A stretch of 22,354 bases of DNA from positions 1 through 22,354 of the forward strand of contig JAHKLG010000009.1 of the NCBI GenBank assembly GCA_029856625.1, read 5' to 3'. The position numbers were made by a program, and so were the translations under genes. The stretch's first letter is position 1. Every line of letters begins with the position of its first letter. The notes below the pieces were generated by a model that was not told where the DNA came from, made no database searches, and was given only the letters and a program-made list of their open reading frames with translations. Below, one piece after another: positions 7,366-15,667 of the stretch. The stretch comes from Candidatus Njordarchaeota archaeon. Its GTDB lineage: Archaea > Asgardarchaeota > Njordarchaeia > Njordarchaeales > Njordarchaeaceae.

Positions 7366-7902
7366 CTATTGTAATTTTTCATTAATTGTTGAGAAATCAG
7401 TCTCAAAAAGCGCTTTAATCCATCTCTCATGAATTTTCTTAATGAGCATTACCAAAACATCTTCCCAAAGTAGAACATCCTTTGCTGGAGCAGGAGTAAT
7501 TGCTCTTCTCAGTACTTTAGGTAGTCTAATCCGTACGAACTGCATGAGAGCTTGTTTAATACGCTCCTTTGCATTCGCATTCTCCAATTTTTCTAAATAC
7601 TCCTTAGCCCTAATATAAAGATCGGGCTCGATTTCTATGCCTGCTCCCTCACTTTCACGAACGATATAATAAGGTAGTCTACCTATGATATCCTTTACAT
7701 CAGTCTCATTCTTTATCTTTATTTTTCCTTTCTTCTCAAGAATTCTTGCTAACCATCTAGGAATTTTAGTTTCCTCCCCAACAACGAACTTATATTTTCC
7801 GCTAAGGAGCTCTACTTCAAAGTCTTCCAAAGGCACAACAGTTACTTCCATTAATAAATACTTAATATATCTCCTTAACAATTCCTGTCGGAGAGATAAC
7901 AT
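7366..7902 (-). CDS. GINS complex subunit, Gins23-like
   Basis: 178 residues from ATG 7902. The N-terminal B domain has the GINS signature EVTVVPLEDFEVELLSGKYKFVVGEETKIPRWLARILEKKGKI, with PRWLA at about residues 48-52 as in Psf2/Psf3-type archaeal Gins23. A helical A domain follows (EYLEKLENANAKERIKQALMQFVRIRLPKVLRRAI and a C-terminal helix). GINS links MCM and the RecJ/Cdc45 protein in the archaeal CMG helicase. It is transcribed just ahead of mcm (94 nt between), an arrangement known from crenarchaea. An in-frame GTG at 7917 is possible, but ATG 7902 shares 15 nt of start context with mcm. The 5' end lies 21 nt from the divergent pth2 start, so their leaders or promoters overlap. Confidence 0.85.
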   Translation of the reverse strand: MLSLRQELLRRYIKYLLMEVTVVPLEDFEVELLSGKYKFVVGEETKIPRWLARILEKKGKIKIKNETDVKDIIGRLPYYIVRESEGAGIEIEPDLYIRAKEYLEKLENANAKERIKQALMQFVRIRLPKVLRRAITPAPAKDVLLWEDVLVMLIKKIHERWIKALFETDFSTINEKLQ

Positions 7903-7923
7903 ACTATCACGGTGCACGAATGT

Positions 7924-8289
7924 ATGACACTATCAAATGATTATAAACAAGTAATTATTGTGAGAACAGATTTAGGTTTACCTAGAGGAAAATTATGTGT
8001 ACAGGTTGCGCATGCTGCAGTAAGTGCTTATATAGAAACCTTAAAGAGGAGAAAAGACTGGGTTGAAGCATGGCTAGCTAGTGGACAAAAGAAGATAGTA
8101 GTGAAGGTAAAATCGTTAGAAGAGTTATTAAAAGTTTATAATCAAGCCAAAAAATTATCTTTACCTTGTGTGTTGATACGAGATGCCGGATTAACCGTGG
8201 TTCCACCGGGGACCGTTACTTGTGTCGGGATAGGTCCGGCCCCGGCAGAACTTGTGGATAAAGTGACAAAGAGGCTAAAACTATTATGA
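7924..8289 (+). CDS. pth2: peptidyl-tRNA hydrolase, Pth2 type
   Basis: 121 residues from ATG 7924. Pth2 cleaves the ester bond of peptidyl-tRNAs released from stalled ribosomes. The family blocks are all present: QVIIVRTDLGLPRGKLCVQVAHAAVSA (about 8-34, with catalytic-region Lys and His), GQKKIVVKVKSLEELL, LPCVLIRDAGLTVVPPGTVTCVGIGPAP (about 80-107, containing the conserved Asp and the GTxT stretch), and a C-terminal helix DKVTKRLKLL. Length is standard. GGTG at 7911-7914 is 9 nt from ATG 7924; the in-frame GTG at 7912 would overlap that site. The stop codon overlaps the truD start in ATGA, so the two are co-transcribed and probably translationally coupled. Confidence 0.96.
   Translation: MTLSNDYKQVIIVRTDLGLPRGKLCVQVAHAAVSAYIETLKRRKDWVEAWLASGQKKIVVKVKSLEELLKVYNQAKKLSLPCVLIRDAGLTVVPPGTVTCVGIGPAPAELVDKVTKRLKLL
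7940..7947 (-). promoter_or_regulatory. TATA box of gins, inside the pth2 coding region
   Basis: Minus-strand TTTATAAT, 45 nt upstream of ATG 7902 measured from its first base. It lies within the first codons of the divergent pth2, so the gins promoter is embedded in a neighbouring gene. Confidence 0.45.
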
Positions 8290-9656
8290 GTAAGACGCTG
8301 CCGCTTAAAAATGCAAGAGGGCGGGACATGAGAACCGATGTTCCTATCTTAGATAAACTGCTTGGCATGTATTGCTGGGTTACTAAAGAGAGTGGTATTT
8401 CAGGAGGACTCAAAGAGGTTCCTGAGGACTTTATTGTAGAGGAAATTCTTCCCGATGGTACCGTTCTATCGATTGAGAGACCTATTTTGAAGCCATCTGG
8501 TTATGAAGGACTGTTTACGCATTTTATTCTGGTAAAGAGAAATATCGGCAATTTCGAAGCTTTATGGATTCTAGCTGAGAAGCTCAATGTACCGGTAGGG
8601 TTCTTTTTTTATAGTGGTAATAAGGATAGAGAAGCTCTAACTGTTCAACGCATGGCTGTATGGGGAGTGCCGCCAGAGAAGTTACTAGAGATAGCCAAAT
8701 TATTGAGAGACATTCAAATTTTCTCTCCAATAAGAGAATTGAGGCGGGTGCATATTGGTGAACATCTGGGGAATAGATTTACAATTAGGATTAGGAGGAT
8801 CAAAAGGGAGGAAATTTGTAGATTTGAGAGAATTTACGATGAAATTCTTGCTAAAGAATACTTGCCAAATTATTTTGGCTACCAAAGATTTGGCATAATT
8901 AGACCCATCACACATGTGGTCGGAAAGCTCCTTTTTCTCCGTAAATATGAGGAGGCTATGAGGATTTACTTAGGAGCTCCTTCAGTAATAGATGATGAAA
9001 AAATGAAAAACATTAAGGAGGAGATATTAAGCGGTAATTATGAATATGGTCTTAAGGAATTGCCTAATAGAGGTTTTCTTTTCGAGAAAATGTTACTCAA
9101 AGAATTAATGAGAGGCAAAACACCAAAGGAAGCATTCAAGAAATTACCAGCATTCTTATTAAGAATGCTAGGAGAAGCTTATCAAGCATATTTGTTTAAT
9201 AAGATATTAAGTAAAATAATATTACACAGCGACTTCTCGATAAATAAGGGTACTAGATTAGTTTTAATCCCTGGTTATCAGACGAGGCTAGGCTCAGATT
9301 GGATATCAGACATCATAAGAGAGGTTCTAACAGAGGAAGGCATCTCTATAAATCATTTCAAAAATAAGGAGTTTCCTCCATTATCTTTCAAAGGAACATT
9401 AAGACCTGCTTTTTTAAAACCACGGTTTGAGTATGTATTCATACCCACTTTTTCAGAAGCTGAAGAGTTAAGTATAGTTATGAGGTTCAAGCTCAATAAG
9501 GGAGAATACGCAACAATAATCTTAAGAGAGTTCTTTAAGCATAATATTTACGAAGCACTTCTAAGTAAGAGTGTTTTGAAACGAAAAGCTACTATAAGTG
9601 ATAATTTTAACAAATTAGTTAGAATTATTCAAGAAGGCCTTACTGTCAGCGAATAA
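8286..9656 (+). CDS. truD: tRNA pseudouridine(13) synthase TruD
   Basis: 456 residues. Converts U13 of tRNA to pseudouridine. The catalytic motif is SGNKDREALTVQ with the nucleophilic Asp at residue 114, followed by the TruD-specific NYFGYQRFG (about 197-205) and, after the TRUD insertion domain (about 210-380), a return to the catalytic fold with YVFIPTFSEAEELSIVMRFKLNKGEYATIILREF. N-terminal EVPEDFIVEEI is also characteristic. Archaeal members are commonly 400-450 residues, so this is full length. It starts at ATG 8286 within the pth2 stop region and its last 11 nt overlap the convergent RNase Z gene. Confidence 0.95.
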   Translation: MSKTLPLKNARGRDMRTDVPILDKLLGMYCWVTKESGISGGLKEVPEDFIVEEILPDGTVLSIERPILKPSGYEGLFTHFILVKRNIGNFEALWILAEKLNVPVGFFFYSGNKDREALTVQRMAVWGVPPEKLLEIAKLLRDIQIFSPIRELRRVHIGEHLGNRFTIRIRRIKREEICRFERIYDEILAKEYLPNYFGYQRFGIIRPITHVVGKLLFLRKYEEAMRIYLGAPSVIDDEKMKNIKEEILSGNYEYGLKELPNRGFLFEKMLLKELMRGKTPKEAFKKLPAFLLRMLGEAYQAYLFNKILSKIILHSDFSINKGTRLVLIPGYQTRLGSDWISDIIREVLTEEGISINHFKNKEFPPLSFKGTLRPAFLKPRFEYVFIPTFSEAEELSIVMRFKLNKGEYATIILREFFKHNIYEALLSKSVLKRKATISDNFNKLVRIIQEGLTVSE

Positions 9657-10596
9657 TTACGTAATCATCATCTTGGGGGATTATTATCGTGGGTAAAGAG
9701 AGATTTTTCTCTTTCATGATAATACTTTTTAAGGAATTTATGAGAGCTCTAAGCACATCATTTTGTTCGTATCTCGGAGATAAATGAACTAATGCGACAT
9801 TTCTAGCATTCAATAACAATGCGTCTTTCACAGCTTCTTCTATAGTAGAATGTCCTGTAGATACCGCTTCATCATGGTGAGTCTCACCAATAAAAGTTGC
9901 GTCATGTATTAACAGATCAGGAGGAGTTCTGATGAGACCCGAGAGATATTTGACTGGTCGGCTATCTCCAGTATAAATTATGATTCGTGGAGGTCTTATG
10001 GTTACGAGAAACTTTTCAACCTTATTAGCTGTTAACTTTCCAAGATTCCTTTCGCTTTCTCCTATTTCTTTAGTTAATCTCTTAATGTTAAGAGTTTTAT
10101 GAGGCTGTGTTTCTGATATTATAAAACCGATTGATGAGATATAGTCGGTGTGATAAGTCTTAAAACCAAGTATCTCAATATCTTTCTCTTCATAAATTGT
10201 GACTAATGAATAGTCTGAGATTACATGAGCTTCTCTTACTATAATCTTGAATGGCGTCTCAAGAAGCTGAAAAGCTTGTTCAATATGATATATAAAATTC
10301 GATACACCAGGAGGGCCTATTATCATCACAGGATCTTTTCGCCCTAATAATTTTAATGATGTGAGAAATCCTGGAAGACCCGTAGTATGGTCTGCGTGAA
10401 GATGAGAGATTAATATGATGATTTTAGACTTTATCGGATGAAACTTCTTTATTAATAAGACATTTTGACAGCATTCTCCGATGTCTAGAATTAATAGCTT
10501 ATCCTTATACTGTATCACAATACAGGGTAAGCGTCTATTCCTAAGCGGTATGGTGCCTCCAGTACCCAGAAAGTGTATAATGATAGGTTCAGGCAT
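9646..10596 (-). CDS. rnz: ribonuclease Z (tRNA 3'-processing endonuclease)
   Basis: 316 residues, metallo-beta-lactamase fold, removes the 3' trailer from pre-tRNAs. Visible residues: FLGTGGTIP at about 9-17 (typical RNase Z N-terminus), the zinc motif SHLHADHTTGLPGFL at about 64-78 (HxHxDH, with catalytic Asp), YTGDSRP (Asp bridging the two zincs), LLIHDATF, the conserved histidine in GHSTIEEAV, and the final ALVHLSPRY. No truncated motif is seen. It begins 3 nt after the stop of the upstream ATPase gene, so it is likely co-transcribed with it, and shares 11 nt with the end of truD. With pth2 and truD it makes three neighbouring tRNA-metabolism genes. Confidence 0.95.
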   Translation of the reverse strand: MPEPIIIHFLGTGGTIPLRNRRLPCIVIQYKDKLLILDIGECCQNVLLIKKFHPIKSKIIILISHLHADHTTGLPGFLTSLKLLGRKDPVMIIGPPGVSNFIYHIEQAFQLLETPFKIIVREAHVISDYSLVTIYEEKDIEILGFKTYHTDYISSIGFIISETQPHKTLNIKRLTKEIGESERNLGKLTANKVEKFLVTIRPPRIIIYTGDSRPVKYLSGLIRTPPDLLIHDATFIGETHHDEAVSTGHSTIEEAVKDALLLNARNVALVHLSPRYEQNDVLRALINSLKSIIMKEKNLSLPTIIIPQDDDYVIIR

Positions 10597-10599
10597 TTA

Positions 10600-12117
10600 T
10601 TATTCACAACCATACAGCCCTAGGGAAAGCTCTAAGATATCATTTAATTCCGATAAAATGTTGGAGGTATCATGAAAGAATTTCTCAGAGAATTCTTTAA
10701 GATAATTAGATATAAATGCACGGATGATTTTATAAGTTTTGTAAACAGAATTGAGAGCGTCATTCTTCTCCCAGTTCTCTATAGCGAAGCGCCTTTGAAG
10801 CATAATCCTAATGAATTTTAAAATGTTTTTAGAGTTTAGTCTCAGCCAGTTATTCGCTGTTTTTATAATTAGCTGAGATGCCATAACTTTTTGCTTGTGT
10901 TGAATATCTTGGCTGGAATTAATAAACACCGTTCCTATACCGCGTGATATTTTATCTTTTAATATCTTCTTTTTCATGAATACTATAATATCAATATTAT
11001 TAATAAGACTCTCATTTATGTTAAATACATTTATCCACCTATTAATTAGCTCGGTGATATTAGTAGCATGGATAGTGCCTAAGCCCCTTATACCCGTGGA
11101 GAGTGCGTGAAAGAATGCTAAGTTATCTCCCCTAGACTGTAACTCCCCTATTGCTACGTAATCTGGAGATCTATGAAGAAGTTTTATTATCTCTTTCTCC
11201 TTACTATACTGGCTTTCACCGGCTTCGTAAGGTCTAACCTTAATATACATTACATTCTTTTGATAACGAGAGAGATCCGGAAGTTCCCTAACATCCTCAA
11301 TAATAATGATTCTCCATTTTCTCGGCATAATTGCTAACAAGAACGCTAATAATGATGTCTTTCCAGAACCAGGTTCCCCTGCGATAACTATGTTAGGCCT
11401 AAGAGCTAACATAGTTATCAGAAACGAGAGAGAATCTAGATCTTCTTCACGTTGTACCCAATAGTGAGGAGGAAGAGGAGATTTATGAATTCGTCTTATA
11501 TCCAAATATGGCCCATAAGGAGTTAAGGGTGGGAAATCTATACTTATTCGGAAATGAAAGTCTTGCGTTAATAAGCTGACTTTTAATGAGGGGTTTTCTA
11601 TACTAACTGGTTGGTTCGCCATGAATTTAGAAATGTACACTAACTTCTCAATCTCCTCCGGAGTTAATCTAAATAGGGCTTTTAATCTCCCGAACCGTCT
11701 ATGGTCGAGAAAAACATCTCCTGTTGATGAATTAACGTATATTTCATCTATATTCTCATCTAGGAATAGGGGGATCAAATTATGAAAACCAAGGCATTTA
11801 TATGCTACAACTGTAGAGATAGCGTCTATTTCCTCTTTGGATTTATTGAGTAAAGTAGATGTTAGATTTTTATTCTGCTTTAAATCCTGATTAACAAGAT
11901 TCTTTAATTCCTTTATGAATTCTTTAAAATCACTTAGGTAGGATAATCTCCTGTCTCGGATTACTTTTTTAAGGATTTTATAAGCAAGAAACGAGATAAT
12001 GCTTTCGAGATTTTCAGCAATTTTTACAGAGTAATAATTACTAGACGAATTCATGCTAATATAACATCTATAGATGCAGCGAACAATATATGATGCAATA
12101 ATCCTTTTCTCAGACAA
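10600..12117 (-). CDS. type II/IV secretion (VirB11/PilT-like) ATPase, orphan
   Basis: 505 residues from TTG 12117 (AGGGAAG a few bases upstream); ATG 12054 is an alternative. The N-terminal half has a module with LDENIDEIYVNSSTGDVFLDH, the pattern seen before the ATPase core in TadA/FlaI-type proteins. The core follows: Walker A GEPGSGKTS at about 247-255, an acidic IIIEDVRELP Asp box, a Walker B-like DYVAIGELQ, and the His box GLGTIHATN. These hexameric ATPases drive pilus, archaellum or secretion machines. The usual partner, a TadC/FlaJ-type membrane protein, is not next to it. The C-terminal about 120 residues are basic and unrelated to known partners. Gene order is TFB-like, ATPase, RNase Z, with gaps of 24 and 3 nt. 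Confidence 0.82.
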   Translation of the reverse strand: MSEKRIIASYIVRCIYRCYISMNSSSNYYSVKIAENLESIISFLAYKILKKVIRDRRLSYLSDFKEFIKELKNLVNQDLKQNKNLTSTLLNKSKEEIDAISTVVAYKCLGFHNLIPLFLDENIDEIYVNSSTGDVFLDHRRFGRLKALFRLTPEEIEKLVYISKFMANQPVSIENPSLKVSLLTQDFHFRISIDFPPLTPYGPYLDIRRIHKSPLPPHYWVQREEDLDSLSFLITMLALRPNIVIAGEPGSGKTSLLAFLLAIMPRKWRIIIIEDVRELPDLSRYQKNVMYIKVRPYEAGESQYSKEKEIIKLLHRSPDYVAIGELQSRGDNLAFFHALSTGIRGLGTIHATNITELINRWINVFNINESLINNIDIIVFMKKKILKDKISRGIGTVFINSSQDIQHKQKVMASQLIIKTANNWLRLNSKNILKFIRIMLQRRFAIENWEKNDALNSVYKTYKIIRAFISNYLKEFSEKFFHDTSNILSELNDILELSLGLYGCE

Positions 12118-12141
12118 CTTATTCTTCCCTAGTAAAAGGGT

Positions 12142-12891
12142 TCAGGAAAGTCTGTTAAAGTATTCTTTATAATGTCTTAAGATAGTGAATTGGCTAATAC
12201 CTAATGTTTCTTCTAGAGCCTTCGCGGATATTAGAGGTCTAATATTCAATTGTTTACATGCGAGCTTATCAGCTATATAGATACATATTGCAGCAAGGAC
12301 TGTTCTTGACCTACCTGATGTATCCTGAACGCGTAAGCTCGCAAGTAATTGATAAATATGCAATTTAAGTACTCTCAAATAAGCTGGTAAATCTAAATAT
12401 GATACCCTTTCAATCCGTTGTGTGACTAAATAATGTCTTAAAAGTCTAGGTAATGCGTGAAGAGCTAGCTTTTTTATCTCTTCCTTAGCATCTAATTCCT
12501 GGAAAGACAGTCGTACATCTGATAATATTGAAATTAAACGTCTTAATAAGATCCTTTTCCGAAGTTTTTTTCTAGAAATGCATACCAATTTTTGTAGCGT
12601 ATACTTGCCAAATCCCCTATTCCTTAGCACTAACCAAAATGCTGCTAGAGAGATCTCATATAATGTGGCATTATACTTCTGTTTTAGTGGAATAATTCCT
12701 AAAGCGATGCGGATGGTTTCTTTCATTATAGGTTGAAAAGCATTAATATCTTCTCCAAGTTCTCGGATTAACTCTTGAATAAATGACTTTATCCGAAACA
12801 TAGTAAGTTTGCTAATGCTTAAATCATTGACAGCTATTAGTGAATCATTATCGAAAAAATCAATTTTACTAGTTAAGACACCAGGAGACAT
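12142..12891 (-). CDS. TFB/TFIIB-like cyclin-fold protein without zinc ribbon
   Basis: 249 residues from ATG 12891, with GGTG 7 nt upstream. The C-terminal half resembles the second cyclin repeat of TFB: RSRTVLAAICIYIADKLACKQLNI, then SAKALEETLGISQFTILRHYKEYF, where TFIIB has the recognition helix contacting the BRE. The middle region (LYEISLAAFWLVLRNRGFGKYTLQKL) fits a degenerate first repeat. There is no CxxC zinc ribbon and no B-reader/linker segment, both needed by a canonical TFB to recruit polymerase and open the promoter. So it may be a divergent regulator or TFB antagonist rather than a general factor. It is divergent from the PolD subunit gene and leads a probable three-gene run. Family membership is moderately certain; function is not. 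Confidence 0.68.
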   Translation of the reverse strand: MSPGVLTSKIDFFDNDSLIAVNDLSISKLTMFRIKSFIQELIRELGEDINAFQPIMKETIRIALGIIPLKQKYNATLYEISLAAFWLVLRNRGFGKYTLQKLVCISRKKLRKRILLRRLISILSDVRLSFQELDAKEEIKKLALHALPRLLRHYLVTQRIERVSYLDLPAYLRVLKLHIYQLLASLRVQDTSGRSRTVLAAICIYIADKLACKQLNIRPLISAKALEETLGISQFTILRHYKEYFNRLS

Positions 12892-12938
12892 CAAAGTGCA
12901 CCAAAATTAATTTTCAATAAACTATTTGAAAAAGAAAA

Positions 12939-12946
12939 GATATAAG
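12939..12946 (-). promoter_or_regulatory. TATA box of the TFB-like gene
   Basis: Minus-strand CTTATATC, about 50 nt before ATG 12891, which places a transcription start near 12917 and leaves a leader of about 25 nt with the GGTG Shine-Dalgarno. Confidence 0.4.
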
Positions 12947-13081
12947 TGGTAATAAACAAAGTTGTAACTAATAAGGTCAAGAAAGTACTTTTCTTTCGAG
13001 TTTTTCTTCCAAAGTATATTACTAGAAAATTGCATTAGTTTTTAAGCTCCAGTGTCATCAAGGAGAATGCAGGGAGAGAGA

Positions 13082-14923
13082 ATGTTATTTTTATTACGTG
13101 CTTATGCATCAGAGAAAATAGCTAAAGTTCTAAAGGACATAGTGAAGATTACCAATAAGAGAATATCTCCGGAAGCATTGCCGATAATACTATTTCTCAT
13201 GCATAATGTGAGTGAAAAAGAGTGGGGGAAAATATTAGAGGTGCTTCGGGATTCTTACAAAGAAGCCAACACGATAACCTACAATATCATTAACGATGTG
13301 ATAAGGAAACATCTATATAAATCTACACAAGCTAAGGAGGAAAAATTTGGAGGAAGAGACGGGAAGCTAAAGGAATCAAAAACTCGAAGCATACCAGCTA
13401 TTAGTAAACTAACTGGAAAGAATAGGATATCTGAGTTAAGAAGCGCAAAAATAGAGGATTACATACTATCTCAGAAAATTAGCAATGAAAGAGAGATTCT
13501 ACCCCCTAGCGGTAAACTAGAGAAAACAAACATTAAGGATTCTGAAAGAGATCTTAGCAAGTCCATCAGTTCAGTCATGGATTCAATGACTAATAAAGCT
13601 TTGACTGAAAAATCAACGGTTCTAAGCGAGTTTTCTGAAGAAAAAGTTGTAAAAGAGATCCCTTTAATTTCTCAGGAAAAGATCATGCCTTCATTAAAAT
13701 TTGAGCCGATAAAAGTTCCGCAAAGAGTAGTTATTGAAGACTCCACGGAGCTCTTTAGGCAGTATTTTGTAAACAGATACATAAGGATAAGGGAAATTTT
13801 ACTTAAACGCATTTCTAGAGGAGTGAATGGACAAGGTTCTAGCGAGGATTATCTAATTGTGATGGTGAGGGAAAAAAGAACTGAGAGGAAAAAGAAAATT
13901 GGAATACTTATAGGAGATACGCTGGAGCGAGAGATAAGGATTATAGTACCCCTAGAGGGTGATCTCGCTGCAAAGTTTAAGCATATCTTGTTAGATAGCG
14001 TCATAGCAGTGGAGGTAAAGCCTAGAAAAGATAAGGGATATTATTTGGCTACAGATATTATTTTCCCAGAAACGCCAGTATTAAGGGAAAGAAATAGAAC
14101 TCCATTTTCAGTAAAAATAGCTTTCATATCGGATATTCATGTGGGAAGTTCAAAGTTCCTGCGTGAAAGTTTCTACAACTTTATTAATTTCATAAATTGC
14201 CAAGTTGATGACGAAGAATTAAGGAAATTAGCTAAGGAAATCAGATACATCTTCATAATAGGGGACCTAGTAGATGGAATAGGCGTATACCCAGAACAAA
14301 AAAGCGAATTAGAAATTGTAGACATTTATAGGCAATACGAAGAGTTAGCTGATCTGCTGGAAAAAATCCCTAGGGAGAAAACAATAATAGCAATTCCTGG
14401 AAATCACGATGCGGCGGGAAAATTCGTTCCTCAACCTCCAATACCTGAGAAAATCGCTCAGCCGCTTTACAGCATACCTAATATTAAAATATTAGGGAAT
14501 CCAGCATGGATTAGAATTGGTGGAGTTAAAATTCTTCTGTACCATGGATACGGTATTGAGCACATGGCAGCAGACCTAGAACTCCCAATTCAAGAACCTT
14601 CGAGGATATTAGTAGAGATGTTGAGAAATAGACATCTTATGCCTACGTGGGGAAAAATTCCAGTAGCACCTACAAAGGAGGATTATCTAGTAATAGATGA
14701 GGTGCCAGACATATTAGCTGTCGGACACATACATATAGCAGATATAAGAATTTCAAAGGGTGGGGTTGTTCTTTTAAGCACTGGATCTTTTCAAGATTTG
14801 ACAATATGGCAGAGACAGCTCGGAATTAAACCAACGCCAGGCATAGTACCAATAATCGACTTGAATACCTATGATGTAAATGTAATAAAATGCGATAGAA
14901 AAGGCTGCTGGCTTATCCAATAA
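13082..14923 (+). CDS. polB: DNA polymerase D small subunit (DP1), Mre11-like 3'-5' exonuclease
   Basis: 613 residues from ATG 13082. The C-terminal half (from about residue 340) carries the calcineurin-like phosphoesterase motifs of DP1: FISDIHVGSSKF, IIGDLVDGIGVYP, IPGNHDAAGKFVPQPPIPE, LYHGYGIEHMAADL and VGHIHIADI, so the proofreading exonuclease is intact. The OB-fold part precedes it. Residues about 90-220 are Ser/Lys/Glu-rich, low in hydrophobics and probably a disordered linker. The N-terminal about 80 residues form a small helical domain. GGGAG at 13072-13076 supports ATG 13082; GTG 13052 and ATG 13067 are in-frame alternatives. DP1 pairs with the DP2 catalytic subunit, which is not in the window. 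PolD is absent from Crenarchaeota in the strict sense, so this gene is useful for placing the organism. Confidence 0.95.
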   Translation: MLFLLRAYASEKIAKVLKDIVKITNKRISPEALPIILFLMHNVSEKEWGKILEVLRDSYKEANTITYNIINDVIRKHLYKSTQAKEEKFGGRDGKLKESKTRSIPAISKLTGKNRISELRSAKIEDYILSQKISNEREILPPSGKLEKTNIKDSERDLSKSISSVMDSMTNKALTEKSTVLSEFSEEKVVKEIPLISQEKIMPSLKFEPIKVPQRVVIEDSTELFRQYFVNRYIRIREILLKRISRGVNGQGSSEDYLIVMVREKRTERKKKIGILIGDTLEREIRIIVPLEGDLAAKFKHILLDSVIAVEVKPRKDKGYYLATDIIFPETPVLRERNRTPFSVKIAFISDIHVGSSKFLRESFYNFINFINCQVDDEELRKLAKEIRYIFIIGDLVDGIGVYPEQKSELEIVDIYRQYEELADLLEKIPREKTIIAIPGNHDAAGKFVPQPPIPEKIAQPLYSIPNIKILGNPAWIRIGGVKILLYHGYGIEHMAADLELPIQEPSRILVEMLRNRHLMPTWGKIPVAPTKEDYLVIDEVPDILAVGHIHIADIRISKGGVVLLSTGSFQDLTIWQRQLGIKPTPGIVPIIDLNTYDVNVIKCDRKGCWLIQ

Positions 14924-14956
14924 TGATTAAAAGCATCATATTAACATTAATGGTAA

Positions 14957-14966
14957 CTTTTAAATC
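14957..14966 (+). promoter_or_regulatory. TATA box of rpoK
   Basis: CTTTTAAATC about 45-55 nt before ATG 15011, within the 87-nt gap after the DP1 gene. It suggests that rpoK has its own promoter. No clear Shine-Dalgarno precedes the rpoK start. Confidence 0.4.
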
Positions 14967-15010
14967 GACACGGGGATAATATTAGGAAAGCATCTTCTAT
15001 TTCTCATGAG

Positions 15011-15319
15011 ATGGTAAAAATGGCTTTCATTAGGAAAAAATCTATTGAGATAAAATCAAATAAAGTAGAAATAGGACCGCCAAGATTGACCGTATATGAG
15101 ATAGCTAGAATAATAGGCGCAAGAGCTACTCAAATAGCTTTTGGAGCACCTATATTAATCTCATTAGCAGAAGTAACCTTGACAGAAATAAACGAGATCG
15201 ATATCGCGAAATTAGAACTAAAACTCGGTGTTTTACCAATCACTATTCAAAGATGGCTACCAGATGGTAGGTATCAAAATATTCCCATACAGTGGCTTAA
15301 ATTTGAAGAAAACATATAA
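15011..15319 (+). CDS. rpoK: DNA-directed RNA polymerase subunit K (Rpb6/omega)
   Basis: 102 residues from ATG 15011 (ATG 15020 also possible). It is the archaeal equivalent of Rpb6 and bacterial omega, needed for polymerase assembly. The core RLTVYEIARIIGARATQIAFGAPILI matches the Rpb6 signature (Y-E-x-A-R-x-x-G-x-R-A-x-Q-I), followed by IDIAKLELKLGVLPITIQRWLPDGRYQNIPIQWL, also highly conserved. The approximately 22-residue N-terminal extension is basic. It lies apart from rpoN, with which it is often clustered in archaea, and is followed after 42 nt by an ACT-domain gene on the same strand. Confidence 0.95.
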   Translation: MVKMAFIRKKSIEIKSNKVEIGPPRLTVYEIARIIGARATQIAFGAPILISLAEVTLTEINEIDIAKLELKLGVLPITIQRWLPDGRYQNIPIQWLKFEENI

Positions 15320-15361
15320 TACGGGAGTAATAAATTAATATATTGAAGGAGGGTGGGAAAA

Positions 15362-15667
15362 ATGAGCGGCGGGGTGATAATCACGATCATTGGAAGAGAT
15401 AGACCAGGGTTAATTGCCGAGATATCATCAGTAATTAGCGACTTAAATGGTAATATAGAGGATATAAGAGGGCACACGATACCAGTTGAATCTGGAAGAA
15501 AAATTGCGAGTATTTCTCTTCTCGTAACGGCTTCTAAAGAACCAGAAACGTTATTTATAAGGTTAAGGGATAAATTAGAGGAGATAGCTGAAAAATATCG
15601 ATTAAGGATCTCAATATATCCCGTTTCGGATATCTTGGCAGAAACTATTGAGGAGCAGACTCAATAA
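15362..15667 (+). CDS. ACT-domain protein (regulatory, UPF0237-like)
   Basis: 101 residues from ATG 15362, supported by GGAGG at 15348-15352, 9 nt upstream. The protein is a single ACT domain and little else: VIITIIGRDRPGLIAEISSVISDLNGNIEDIRGHTI has the typical GxDRPGLxAxI ligand-binding turn followed by the alpha1/beta2 unit, then ISLLVTASKEPETLFIRLRDKLEEIAEKYRLRISIYPV. Such free-standing ACT proteins are thought to bind amino acids or related small molecules; the ligand cannot be told here. The last 23 nt overlap the convergent rps6e gene. Co-transcription with rpoK (42-nt gap) is plausible. Confidence 0.88.
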   Translation: MSGGVIITIIGRDRPGLIAEISSVISDLNGNIEDIRGHTIPVESGRKIASISLLVTASKEPETLFIRLRDKLEEIAEKYRLRISIYPVSDILAETIEEQTQ

